Part shown: positions 1 through 12,459 of the stretch, in pieces
Layout: each line of letters begins with the position of its first letter
Position numbering within the stretch: the first letter of the stretch is position 1
Source of the DNA: Sialis fuliginosa
Lineage: Eukaryota > Arthropoda > Insecta > Megaloptera > Sialidae
NCBI GenBank assembly: GCA_961205875.1
Contig: OY540810.1
Coordinates: 15,066,001-15,130,000, forward strand
DNA length: 64,000 nt
Direction of reading: 5' to 3'
Program-made: the position numbers and the translations under genes
Notes under the pieces: model-generated
Databases searched by the model: none
The model's input: the letters and a program-made list of their open reading frames with translations, nothing else
Told to the model about the DNA's origin: nothing

Positions 1-1370
1 CATGATTTCATATCTGTCAGATTTTAAATCATAAAAAAACAACTAAAAAAAAACTAACACCGATTGTATAATTATTGATGTATGTTACAATGAGTTTTTA
101 TTAAGCATGGGGGTAGATGGGTAAATATACATTTAGAGAGTTTATTTAGTCTATTTTAACTTCTGAGTAGGTAATTCTGTTTGTATGTGTTATAAAAATA
201 GAAATATAACAAATACATATTATATGTGTGAATGTAATATGAAATGATAGTCTACCAGGATAATATGTCTGGAAAATGTACCTGAGTTAGCATTAATTGT
301 ATAAAGTGTATAGTGTACGTATGTAAATTGTACATCATGACAAAATATATAATATTACATGCAAATATTGCAGTTTTATATTAATCCAAGTATGTATATT
401 TCACATCAGACATTTTTCCAACATAAAAACCTGTTTGGTTTCTTCAGCATCAGCCATTTGTTTATCTCTTAAGGATCAATTTATTTTCTTGTCAAAAATA
501 ATCGATTTTTTTAACATAAACCCGATTATATATTTTTTCTTTGTTGTTCATTAATATAAAATATCTTCAGAGAAATAAATCTAATTTGAATATATGATTA
601 TTATTTAGAAAATAATACGTAATTGTTATTGCAATGTAATTATTGAAGAATAAGATATTGCAGTTGCTCAGTAGTCAATGTGACTAAAATTGCATAAAAA
701 TATTATTTTTACGTAAAGGACTAGAATTTCTGCAAAAAATATACAAAAGTTTTTATAAAAAATACATGAAAATTGTCTGATGCATGTCTAAAAAACTTTT
801 TTTCGGGTTTAATATAAAAACAAATATTTTGTTGGTAGATATTTTGTTTGCTTTCAAAGCGTCAAGCAATCAAAAAAATAATTATTGCGTGAAAAACGAA
901 ATTTTACACTTTAAGAACTAGTCATAATATTTTTTAATGCGGTCTACCAATGGGAAATTATTTTTTAAATTGAATAAAACTATTTTATTTGTACCTCACA
1001 GAGGAAATACAAAAATAAAAAATATGGACAAAAATACATGACACAAAATTATATAATAAATTTATTATACAAAATATATTAATTCTAGAATTACAGAACA
1101 GAGATCGACATACTTTTGTGACAGAGTCTTATTTGTCTCATACAACGATTTAAAAATATTCGAGCCATAAATATATTTGAAAAATAAGTAAATTTAAAAT
1201 AAATTATTAATAAAAAAAATACAAAACATGCACTGAATTTTTCTATGAACATGCATTTCCTTATAAAATTTCTATATGTCGTATTTTCAACCATGATGCG
1301 ATTTATTCAAAAATTCATTTGTATTATTTTTACAAACATAAAAAATAACATAAAGTAATAATATGAATTA
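1..1370. other. No gene seen
   Basis: AT-rich sequence without a bounded repeat, RNA gene or believable coding frame. Confidence 0.6.
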
Positions 1371-1790
1371 TACACTTTAGAAAAAAAGTACAAGACACAA
1401 AAAATGTTTATTTTGGTCTAATAAAACTTGAAGAATTATTCTAGATTTTTTTTTAACATTTCGTATTTTTTTTGTTTTTGCTTAAATCAAATAGAAAATT
1501 TTTAAAAATAATAAAAGTTTTATTAGATCAAAATAAAGATTTTTTGTATCTTGTACTTTGTTGAGTGAAAAGTTCTTGAATGTTCAAAATCTTGAAATTA
1601 TTTTGTTAGATATCTTGTAAAGTTAAGGTTGTCCAAAAAAAAGTTTTCAGTGAAAGTGTTTTTTTCACGTAGAATAAGATTACTAAATAAAAACTATAGG
1701 TTCCTATTTAAAAAAAAGTGTTGACTTTCAAATGTCTTTGAAATCCACGATAAAATAACAAATAAATATTTGATTACCCCCTCATAACCA
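1371..1790. repeat. Fold-back family F1 copy
   Basis: Left arm with GTACAAGACACAAAAAATGT and TTTTGGTCTAATAAAACTTG; right arm with TTTTATTAGATCAAAATAAA and TTTTTTGTATCTTGTACTTT. The continuation through GTTAGATATCTTGTAAAGTT and TTTTTTTCACGTAGAATAAG matches the right arm of 16735-17328. Confidence 0.7.
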
Positions 1791-2489
1791 TTTTTTGGTT
1801 TGAACATTTTTTTAAAATTATCCGATGGTTTTGACAATGAGAAAAAAATCTGTAACACTTTGAATTCCCCATCCTCAAATAATGACAACGAAAAATACAG
1901 CTGTGACTTGACTACTATAATCAATCAGAAATCGATTTGGACTACCAGAGCTCTTAACTCTCTTACTATGAGTATTTCTAATGTATCCCAAAGATCCACA
2001 GTTTTTCGACTCCTGGTATAGAAAATACCAAAATATTCGGTCAGATTCTGTTCTAAACATCACTTGAAAGTGCTTGGAGCTAACAAATTTCATTATGACG
2101 AATCGTAATCGTAAAGCATTGCAAATAAGAACAACCATTTCAAATGTAGTAGTTGGTAAGACAATAAATCACACAGTCACGAATCAGACAAACATTAATC
2201 ATGCTATTATTATTTGTGAATGACATTGTAACAACAGACCAGTACATTTGTTATACTTACTTGGGTCTTCGGCTTCTGTTGTCACTCATAGAATACACGA
2301 ACAAAGATATATTCACACACTTTGAGGAGTATGTGTTCTTTTTCTCGGTTCCATTAGCCTATGTTTTAGCTTTGGATCTAAAGAAAATTTTCAGACCTGT
2401 AGATCAAACCTGTGAACGGCGCAAACCGAGTCTTTTTCCCATTTGATTAACATGAGAAAAATTATTTTTTTACTTACACGTGAATAACT
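1791..2489. other. No gene seen
   Basis: Several 70-90-codon frames overlap on both strands here, but none shows domain-like content, and the left ones run into the F1 repeat. Confidence 0.55.
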
Positions 2490-3045
2490 CGTTGAAAAAA
2501 ATGTTTTTTTTTTTGTTATCTCTGACAGCAACTCTTTATAGAGAATTTAATTTCCTACAAAAAAGATTGGTTGGGGTTGTTTTTCCCCTTAATAACTCCT
2601 CTCCCGTAGTATTTTTCCCACCGGATCGAATGAAACCAATTGCTACTTTTTATATGTAACGGGGTGAAATATAATTTTTTTTTTATTTTTGGTTTTTATT
2701 CATTATACAAAATCGTAAATATATCTGCTCCTATGCGCGATAGAGAGTTGTTTTTCCCCCTAAAACCCCCACCCACGTGGTATTTTTCCTGCCGGACCCA
2801 ATAAAACCAATTACAACTCTTCATTTTTGTGACGGGGGGTGAAACAAACAAAAAATTTCCCGTACAAATTTTTCAACCCTCTTACAATTTCTTAGGGGTT
2901 CAATTTTCGGGATACGAAGTAGCTTATGTCCTTCTTCGGGTTGCAAACTATCTCATTGCCAAATTTCATCAGCGGTTTAGCCGTGAAAATATAACAAACA
3001 GAAAGACAGACAGAGAAACACTTCCGTATTTATAATATTAGTAAA
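2490..3045 (+). repeat. LINE-like 3' tail preceded by a duplicated module
   Basis: Two units about 180 bp apart (about 2568-2672 and 2748-2845) with GTTGTTTTTCCCC, GTATTTTTCC, CCGGA, AACCAATT and GACGGGGGGTGAAA. Then GAAGTAGCTTATGTCCTTCT, CAAATTTCATCAGCGGTTTA, GCCGTGAAAATATAACAAAC, AGACAGACAGAGAAAC and TTATAATATTAGTA. This last run is the widespread 3' end of insect RTE-like or SINE-like elements. Confidence 0.7.
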
Positions 3046-3072
3046 AAAAAAAGTCTTGTCTCGGCGTGCAGC

Positions 3073-3104
3073 ACTTTAGAACGTACAAATGTACGTTCTA
3101 AAGT
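3073..3104. repeat. Perfect 15-bp-arm hairpin
   Basis: ACTTTAGAACGTACA, an AA loop, and its exact reverse complement. Beside a LINE-like tail; could be a folded terminator-like structure or an element end. Confidence 0.85.
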
Positions 3105-5419
3105 AAGGAATGAAAAAATTTTCATTCGTTACTGATAGTGCTAACGTCACGCAGGTTCGAAATATACACGAGTGAAACCGCGGATAAAAGCTAATATAAG
3201 CAACCTGTAAAAAACGCATAATATTTTTTAAAGATATAAAAAATCGTTGGTTACGGTCCTGTTTAAGTTCTTATGAAGTTTGACCACATATCGTTGATAT
3301 AATATTATAATTTGTATGCAATATGTAGGTATATAATATAACTTGCGAATAATACGTTGTAGATATTTCTTAAATTGGCACTACAGTTTCTTCTTTTGAT
3401 GATCAAGGAGCTCGGACGACATCTTTACCTGACAGTATTAGAAATTTCAATTATATAATCTAATGCTGCCCGGTAAGATGTGAACAGACACTCCAAATTT
3501 ACTTCATACTGGAACGATCTTCACCTAGGGGAGAGTGGGGTAATCACGTAATTTTACGAAAAATCAAATTAATTAAAACCTGAGTATGAAACCACTAGAT
3601 GTATTGTGAATTATTATTATTATATGATTGATTAGTTATAAATTTTCAGTATCAATTTTAATAAAATACAACAAAATTAAATAAACGAAAAAAGCAAAAC
3701 CTTAGGTGTTCGTGATTACCCGACTAGCATGGGGTAAATTATTTTAATTAAAAAAAAAATAATGATTAGAATAATTTGTTAAATAAATAGATTTTTATGC
3801 ACTGAATCACAATTTAAATCTATATTAAATTCTTATTTCATCTTTCAATAAAAATAGTATTTAAAAATTAATTAATAATGAGAAAATTAAAACAAAGTCC
3901 CTGACTTTTCCTTATATTCCAGAAAGTGTCCACTCTAAGCTAATACTAGCAACAGCAATTTGATATAAAAAATATTCTAAAATACTAATCTGAAATACCT
4001 TTAATTAAATATAAACCATCTGCAAGATGGGTACATAACTAGTACGTAATAATATGTTTCATACATAATTATTATATTCAAAAGTTTAATTTTATGATAT
4101 ACCGCAGTTTAAGAACCGCTGGTCTATAAATGATACACTAGTTATTTATTACAAATAATAATGAAACGCGCACATATTGTGGTAGAAATCGATTCGAACA
4201 CGATCTTCTAAAGTGTGTAGTGTGCACACATATAAATAAACAAAAGAACTGAGAAACCGTGTAGGAAAGATTATTATTTGAAGATATATTAACCGTTTAA
4301 CACAATTTTATATATAATTACCAGATTATAACACGTTCTACGTGATGTATTAAAATGCAATATGACTACGATTTTATTATTTAAGTACCTACACGATTTT
4401 TTTATTATTTTAGAAAAAGGTTAAATATAAACTTGCATTCATTACCCATTCATACCCCCTCGCCCCCCACCCATTCTTATATTATATATTTTGTAAATGA
4501 ATTGAGAAAATTAGGTGCGGTCTACTAATATTTATAATACAATGCAAAATAATCATGTTTTAATAAAATTGACACTTAAATTAATACAGATATTGAATCT
4601 ATACTCGATCCGTAGTTTATGAATCACTGGTCTTATGCAACCATGAATCACGAATACAATTTAATAAAATAAACCATATAAAATACATTTATTTACTTTT
4701 GCATAAAAAGAAACTTTAATAAATAATTGCAATTACATATCATTAATTTTTATATGCATCGTTTTATAACCATAATTATTTATCTGTTATTCCACAAATA
4801 ATCAATTAAGTGATTACGTTTGATTCTATTTTTAAATATGTATATCAATCGGCAATTTTACATATTTATATTACTGCAGTGGCGTGCTGTGATCATTATA
4901 ATTTTGGGCCCCATTTCATACCATAGAAAATTATTCAGAATTAAATATATATTTCGGATAAGAAATATATATAATATAAATAATGAAAGCTTATGAAATA
5001 AATTATCATAAAGCAATAAATAAAACGCCAATAGATAGTTTATGTAGCCCCATTCATAAAATAATGATTTTTAACCCTCCATACCTCAATTCTTAAATAC
5101 AGTTAGCATAAAAAATTAATTATATAATTATTTTTATAGGATTTTGTATTAGGTACAAAGGTAGGTTATTTTCTATAATAGTAATTAGTTCTACGTTATT
5201 AGTAAGGGCACACTTGCTATTGAGCCCTCAGTCTTTTTGTCATATATTTTCGAAATTTGTTAGTTTATATGTCTCCCACATAATTACATAAATAATTTTA
5301 AATTATTTTCAACATTAAAGACTGGCTAAGAATAAAATATTGATATAAATATTTCATTATATTTAGATTGCTTTTCACACCTTCTTTCCATCGTCTAGTT
5401 TTATATTTATGTTAAATAT
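3105..5419. other. No gene seen
   Basis: 3524-3745 carries GGGGAGAGTGGGGTAATCAC and a facing CGTGATTACCCGAC, probably an old inverted-repeat element. 4875 begins a G/C-rich end, CAGTGGCGTGCTGTGATCA, whose reverse recurs near 26548. Otherwise AT-rich. Confidence 0.6.
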
Positions 5420-5525
5420 TAGTGGAATCTCGTTAGTACGTTTTTGAAGGGTCTGGGGGGAAAACACGTACTAACGAGAAGAATGTACCTACTATGGCAA
5501 AAAACGTACTAAAGAGGTTTCACTG
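5420..5525. mobile_element. 106-bp MITE
   Basis: AGTGGAATCTCGTTAGTACG at the left and CAGTGAAACCTCTTTAGTAC reversed at the right; the interior again pairs AAACACGTACTAACGAG with the left arm. CAGTG ends suggest hAT, but the flanks do not match. Confidence 0.7.
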
Positions 5526-5800
5526 CAATTAATTTATATTGCATTAAGTACTTTAATGTTCAGTGTATATGTTACCGACAAAGTAATCAGGGTGTCCACA
5601 GGTTTTTGGAAACGAAATTCCCTTTTTCGAATTATTCAATTTTTTAATAAAATAAAGAATTCATCTATTTTTTTGCAAAAATAGAAATGTTCCGTTGAGA
5701 TTTTTTTATATTGTTATTTTTTAAATGTTTTGAATACCTAATGAATTATTTGCCGATTTTACTTACACTAGTTTGATATAAAATTCCATCGATAAGTCAT

Positions 5801-5908
5801 CTATACTCTATTTCATTTAATAATGCAGTGGTTTTTGACGGTAAAATGCATGATTCGTACCGTCAAAACCCCGGCAACCACTGCATTCTTAAATGAAATA
5901 GAGTATAG
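5801..5908. repeat. 108-bp palindromic fold-back
   Basis: CTATACTCTATTTCATTTAA at the left and the same reversed at the right, then AATGCAGTGGTT and TTGACGGTA on both arms, around a loop of about 10 bases. Only a few unpaired bases in each arm. No duplication seen. Confidence 0.85.
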
Positions 5909-7124
5909 TACAATAGCTAACCACTCAAAAAAGTCCAGATAAACTTTATAATCCAACCACTATGTAGTTGCCAAATTATTCTACTGTATAAAAACGCGCC
6001 AATGCCCTTCGTTTTTATTATCATTCATTTGCGTGAGGAAATACAAAAATGAATCAATTATAACTACACGATTACATATAAATTTTATTTTATTTTTGCA
6101 GTCGCAAATGTATTGATTTATACAAGTTCAAGAACCTTTAGAAATGTGTATTTTTACAACGAAAAGAAAAGAAAGCCAATTAACATTTAAGTACTCCGTA
6201 CAAATAATTTATAAGTGTATTTAAATGTTGAAGATACATTATGATTGTAATTATTTTTAATTATTGCTAATTGCGAATGCTTATTTATAGAAATAGATTT
6301 AAATATTATCTATCAGTGATGTTACATGTTTAAATACGATTTTTTATACAGTTGGTAACTGTATGAATTTTAATTATCCAAACCCGAATCAAAATCAGTC
6401 GTTTTACATCATTTTAGTAGTGGTAATGCTAACAATAAGTTATAGTTTATTTAATTGTTTAATTAAATAAATAACAATTTCGTAATAACCAAATTTTTAG
6501 CTAAATCCTTTAGCAAAGTTAAGAATCAATTTAAATAATAAATTAATTAATAATAAGTTATTATTTTCAGATTTTTCTCGTTATTAATTTCGGTGATAAC
6601 AATTTTTTTTGTAAAATGAAGATTTAAAAAATAATAAAACGTTGACATATTTAAATTCCTTGAATTCTTTGCTTTCATTTGGTACCCCACTCACTTAGAT
6701 TGAATAAAAAGAAAAACATGTGCCCCCTTCAAAAAAACCTCAACGTAAAAAAAATATTTTCATAACTCAGGTTTGTTATTGGTCCATAATTTACTATAAT
6801 AATTCTAAAAATACAAAATCTCAGCTTTCTAGGTCAAACGGTTCAGTCGTTAAAAGTCTGGACAGAAACAAATATACATAGTGTTGATTTCTTGTATATA
6901 GGACTGGTAGGACTCTATAACATGGTTCCTAGGATTGTTACAATTGTTCTCCACAACAATCGCTCCATCAAGTAATTGGGATTTTAAAATAAATATCAAT
7001 TGTGTTGCCTTTAAATAAATTTCAAAGATGATTGATTAACAGAGAAACGTCGTATGGACTATTAAAAAAGAAAAAAAAATAGAACTTAAGACTACTGTTA
7101 TTAAAATCAAGGGTAAGTAATTGA
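5909..7124. other. No gene; LINE-like tail
   Basis: 6741-6900 includes AAATCTCAGCTTTCTAGGTC, AAACGGTTCAGTCGTTAAAA and CAGAAACAAATATAC, the style of an insect LINE/SINE 3' tail. The rest is AT-rich. Confidence 0.5.
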
Positions 7125-7139
7125 CCCCCCCCCCCCCCC
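7125..7139. repeat. Poly-C run (15)
   Basis: Homopolymer of 15 C followed by a CACACA step. Confidence 0.95.
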
Positions 7140-7670
7140 ACACACTCTTCTTCTAAGTGTCTCACAAACTAATACTGTCGCCACTAATATGTTAATTGAA
7201 CAAGGCACTCAAGTACAAATTACCCAGAATGCAGTTTGTTACCGAGGGGAGTAATTAAGTCGATCGACCGGTAATTGGTGAAACTTGTCAACCCTGGTAT
7301 ATTGGCGGCACCGAGTCGATGGAACCTGTTCTTCTGGTGCTAAATACACATTATGTACTCGCGCCTGATTAACTCATTGGAATCTATAGATACTTCGCCG
7401 ATATGCGTGTACTCAAATATATGTATATGCTTTTTGTGTGTTTTTTTTTTGTCAACTTGACCTGACCGCTTGATTAATTTTAATTATCAATCGTAACGGT
7501 ATTTGTGGTTCTTTTAGTCTCAAATATTCGGTTTCACTGTTAGAAAAATGTTGATTGCTTATCGTGATACAGGTTTTATATATTGATTCATAAATTTCAA
7601 CAGAAAAGTAGACACGAAAAAAAAGTTGATTTTTACAAATTATTTGCCTTCTTGAGAATTTATTTGGAAC

Positions 7671-7794
7671 AATGGGCGTCTGCAGAGAAGGGCAAGTGGA
7701 GTATTTCCCCCTTTGGAAAAAATTAAACACACATTTATTGATGCAATTATTTATATTCAAATTCTCCTTGGAAAATTTTCTGCGCACGCCCATG
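7671..7794. mobile_element. 124-bp MITE, 7/8 TSD
   Basis: Flanks TTTGGAAC (7663-7670) and TTTGAAAC (7795-7802). Ends ATGGGCGTCTGCAGA and, reversed, ATGGGCGTGCGCAGA. Related ends occur near 17345 and 31505. Confidence 0.7.
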
Positions 7795-7802
7795 TTTGAA
7801 AC

Positions 7803-10800
7803 GAATGATTTGTTATTAATTTTTTTTTTAAATACATTTAGGATTCTAAATCTAGAAAATTTGTATAACCAAGTGTTATTTTAAGGAAATTTTAGAACTG
7901 CAAAATTTTAGACAAAACAAATTTTAAAAACCCTCTACTACACACTAAATAGCCTGTTTAGAACCACTGGATATAACATGATTTTGATTAACGATTACAA
8001 TAGCAACAAAAAACGGTAATTTATTTTATTAAACATAGGTACTATATCTCTATATTAAAAAAAATGAATGCTTGTATGAGGCTTATACAGACTCCGGAGT
8101 TGCTGAAGCGATTTCAATGCGGTTTTCACCAATAGTTTGAAATATATCGATTGAAAATTGAACTATAAAACTTCCAAAGTGAATTTTTTTTGTAAATTTC
8201 ATGAACTAAGAAAAAAAACATTTTTTTGAGACCGAGTGTTGTGGGTATGTTGGGTGGGAATGTTGAGTGAGCAATATTTTAGGTCACGATGATTTTGTGG
8301 ATATTAATTCGGGTAACACCGGATCCAATGCGCTAGTGTATAATAAAATACGATTCGTCTTAAAGACATTTACATACATTCATAAAACTTCAAAAAATAA
8401 CAACAATGAATTTCGGCATTTCGGTTATACATATTTCAGAAATTATTACTAAATTAAACATTTTTAAAATCGCTGTTTTATATCATGACAACCGCCATTG
8501 CATCTTTAAAGTAGCAGTAATATTGTCACCGCGAATCATTAAATAACATTCGAACCGTAAAATTGTATACAAATAAAATTATTCAGCGTAGATTTGTAGA
8601 TCAAATATTTATTCAACAAATTTGAATAAAAACACATATCTAGTTTGATATTGAGTGCTAATGAGATATTATTTTATGCCAAAAATATATTTTTCAAATC
8701 GTCAAATTGTTTTCTATGTCAAGACGAAAATATAAATATCTACCAAGCGATTGCACAGTGTTTCCTCGTGTTAAATTTAACAAAGGTAAGTTATTTATCG
8801 AAGAATTTTAATAAATTCTTATGCCGTGTTTAGACCGAAGAGACAAAATAGCTACAAACCCTATAGTTACTATATGTTTTAAATACAGCGTACCGTGTTG
8901 CAGTTTTGTCTTTTTGGTTTAAACATGACATTATGTCATCTGATTCAGATAGAATTAAATTGTTTTATGAAAGTCATAAAATTGATTTATTTGAATTTTT
9001 TTTTATCCTAAATCTTTTAAAAATAAAAAAATCTGACAACCTACAAAAAACATATACAACAAACATATAAAACAAACGTACAAGATATATTTTCGTAAAG
9101 GAATATTTTACTACAAAAGTTGCAATGGCCTTTTTATAAGTTTAATGCTCTACCAAAAATATTGTATAAAATTTTCACGTTCTTGAAATTTAGAAAAATA
9201 CAAGTTTTGAATAGAAAAACTAGTTCTTATATTTTGAAAAAACGGTAATGCGACTTCACCCCCAAAAAACGATAAAATTGACGGAACAATCCAGATCTCA
9301 TTTTTTTTAAACGCAGTATTCACACGTGTTAAATGAAAATAAGATACCCTGACTTTCCAGAAAGTGGACACCCTGTTTTGAGATTCAAATGATACGCCGC
9401 TGACTACGGAACACACTGGTTGAAGATATGAATAATGCTCAGAAACCAAGAATTAACTAACTTCGTTAAGTAGAAAAAATTATACATAAAATAAAAATTT
9501 CGTGGAAGCCTCAAAATCTGCGATTATAAAAATATCGCATCTAAAATGTGGTTTTAATTATTAAACCAGTGTTTCTCAAAATTAAATTAAAAATATATAC
9601 TACAATTCATTTTGAGACCACTGATCTAAATTATTTTATATTGTAAATTCGAAGGTATAGAAAGATACATCATACCCAAACAGGAATTGATTTTGTGACT
9701 TTTGATTTACTACGTTAACCGCGAATAGATATTCAAGTTTATGTAGTAGATATGTTATTGTTAACGTCTATGTAGAACTAGAACATAAATTTTTATAAAC
9801 CACATTTTGGTTTGTTATTTATTAATCTTGAATTGCACGGTACCATATAAATAATTTTATAATAATATTGTCTACACGGAAATCCGGAACTGATAAAATT
9901 AAAACTAAAAGCAAATGACGAAATATTTATATAATAATTGCAAACTGCCCCAATAACGTATATCGAAATATAATTTTAATAAAATGTATTGGGAATAATC
10001 ATTTTCGAAAACAGTTAAATAGTGTTATTCGAATTGGCTTATCTAGTTAAATAATTTTTCTAATATGTGAAATAAGCAACGCATGTTTTAAAAAAGTTCT
10101 AACATCTGTTGAGCACTGAAAGAATTTTGTAGTATTTTATATTTTGTACAAAAAATCGTCAATGACCCCCCCCCCCCAAATAAGAGGGGGATAAATTGAA
10201 ATATCTATTTAGTTTTTCAAAATATACGAGCAATATTAAAATTGCATTTTTTTAAATAATTTGCAGGGGATTACAAATTTAACTGATTAACTTTACAACA
10301 TAAATCGACTTTTAACAATTAACAAAAATATTAAGTTTAGTATCGTTGGTATCCGAACTTTCGATACGTGCACTAAAGAAGCATAGGGGGGCGTCTAATA
10401 TACGTCGAGTAATGTTACATAATAAACAATAAGCATGATTAGTTGGGCATGCTGAATCGTTAACTTCAAACCATTTAGACGTTAACAGAGTTCAATGACC
10501 TTGATATCAAAATTATTAACATACCCGTCAAAATGTGAACGATTAACACCCACTTTTGAGAACTTGTAAAAATAGGTCATTTTTGCAGACCTCGTTTATG
10601 CGAACATTATTTTTGTAATATTTATTAACTTATTGTTCAATTTTCATATGAATAAATTTCGTGTAAGGGTATTGTATGTAAATTCGAAGTAATATATGTA
10701 ATTTAATACCAATAACTATAACACTGGATTTCTTGTAGAAAATATAAAAAAAATATTCAATATTTAGAAAAATATTTTTATTGATTGTGAGAAAAATAAT

Positions 10801-12112
10801 AAATCTTCAATAAGTATAATTTAAATTTAGACTTTTAGTATTTATTTCTTAGGGGCTAGGCAGTGAAAAATTTTGCACTGCAAAAAATATATCCTAATAT
10901 TGCCTATTATAAACCCCGCCACTGTTATCCGCCAATAAAATGTTAGCAATTCCGTTCTATTTTTATTGCACTTTTATCAATTTAAATATTCCGAACGCTT
11001 ATTAACATAATTATATTATATATCTTAAAATTAATAAGCCATTATCAAATTCAAACCAGTACATTGAATAATTGTGATTGTAATGCCAATAAACGTCGAT
11101 TCCATTTTAATTTTCATTATATAAAAATTCTGATCGATTAAAAAAATGTCAGAACTATAAACGACAAAGTCCAAATCCAATCACGCCATATGTGACCAAA
11201 ATCTCATAAGTAGCCCCACCCGTAGATGGACAGGCATATCAATTTAAATATGACGCAAACATTAACGGAAGAATATAATTATAAGTGCTTCAAAAGAATT
11301 AACATTTTTTAATACGATAAAATACAGACAACCATTTTTTTAAATTTAATTGTTGCAAAGATTCAATAATTGAATGAATTTTAATAAAATAAATAAAAAC
11401 TTACAATGATGTCGATATTGTTCGGTCCAATAAACTTAAAATATTTATAATAATGTGCATTGGTTTTAAAAACATATAGGCAGTCGAATGTATTTACACA
11501 ACAAATAACTTAATAATTCACTGACTCACTAACAAACGTATCACACGAATGCCAGACACGAACTGAACGTAAATGGCGTATGTTGCTAACGTCGGAGCTG
11601 TCGAGGATTGTAGTAGGGGAAGCCAGGGTTGACCTATGCGTGGGGAGAGTCATTAGGAGCAAAGAGCAAGGGGTCGAAAGTTCCGATAACATTATAATTT
11701 TAAATATTTATTTTCTAAACAGTCACATTTACAAAATGATTTATATGAAATTTTCCATTTAGTACATGTACAGTTGTTAATTACTTATATCATGTGGTTG
11801 CTTTAATAAACAACACTTATCTGTTATGTGAGGACTTAATAAATTGTGATAACTCGACGTTATCTTCTACAAATAGAATACATAGTTCATTTGCACACTA
11901 AGATTTATAGAATAATTAAGAACTTTCAGATAATTTTAGATTGATTCATTCTATTCAGTTTTTCGATATCAGAACCTATTTATTTTGTTAATGAGAAATG
12001 TAAAACATTTTGATAAAGACTCCGAGTGAAAATGCATTGCATTTCATAGCTAGTATACACGCGTCTGCATGGAGTACGTACGGTTTTACAACTGACATGA
12101 TATGGGCGCGTG
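7803..12112. other. No gene; mobile-element debris
   Basis: 8081-8340 ends with CGGGTAACACCGGATCCAAT and CGCTAGT, the style of a LINE/Helitron-like tail. 9338-9380 has a CAGGGTGTCCACTTTCTGG end (reversed). 9567-9623 is a tiny CAGTGTTTCTCAAAAT inverted repeat. 10166-10177 is a 12-C run. 11540-11700 is slightly richer in G+C and open on both strands (60 codons each) without recognisable content. Confidence 0.6.
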
Positions 12113-12451
12113 CAGTAGCGTCGCTAAGGGTGTGGGGTATCACCCTCAAAGGGGTGATATCCGTGTAATATGTTAAAAAATAAAGCCTATTTACCTTATT
12201 TTTTGATTATTTTAAGCTCCCAGGGTGTAAAATGTGTAAACAATTTTTTTTTGGTCATTAAAACTCTATAAGGAGTGGGATAACCATCCAATTTATTTAA
12301 AAAAAATGGATATTTGTTCTGTCCTTAGAAATCATAGCGGTGACACCCGTCTAATGTGTAAAAAATAAAACCTATTGGCTTTATTGGCGCGGGGGGGGGG
12401 GGGCACCCTTGATTTCCGCCCTGAATTTCACCTCCCCTAGCGACGCCACTG
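12113..12451. mobile_element. 339-bp hAT-type MITE, 7/8 TSD
   Basis: Flanks GGCGCGTG (12105-12112) and GGTGCGTG (12452-12459). TIRs CAGTAGCGTCGCTAAGGG and, reversed, CAGTGGCGTCGCTAGGGG. A 13-G run sits at 12391-12403. A sister copy lies inverted at 42190-42433. Confidence 0.86.
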
Positions 12452-12459
12452 GGTGCGTG

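Noticed and set aside
2960..2985. Second hammerhead core (CTGATGA on the minus strand)
   Set aside because: No CGAAA or stem II follows; it is part of the LINE-like tail.
3145..3175. tRNA B-box-like GGTTCGAAA
   Set aside because: No A-box at the right distance and no acceptor-stem pairing.
11510..11762. Overlapping 60-codon frames on both strands
   Set aside because: A slightly G/C-richer patch with no recognisable peptide, splice signals or family; too weak to call.
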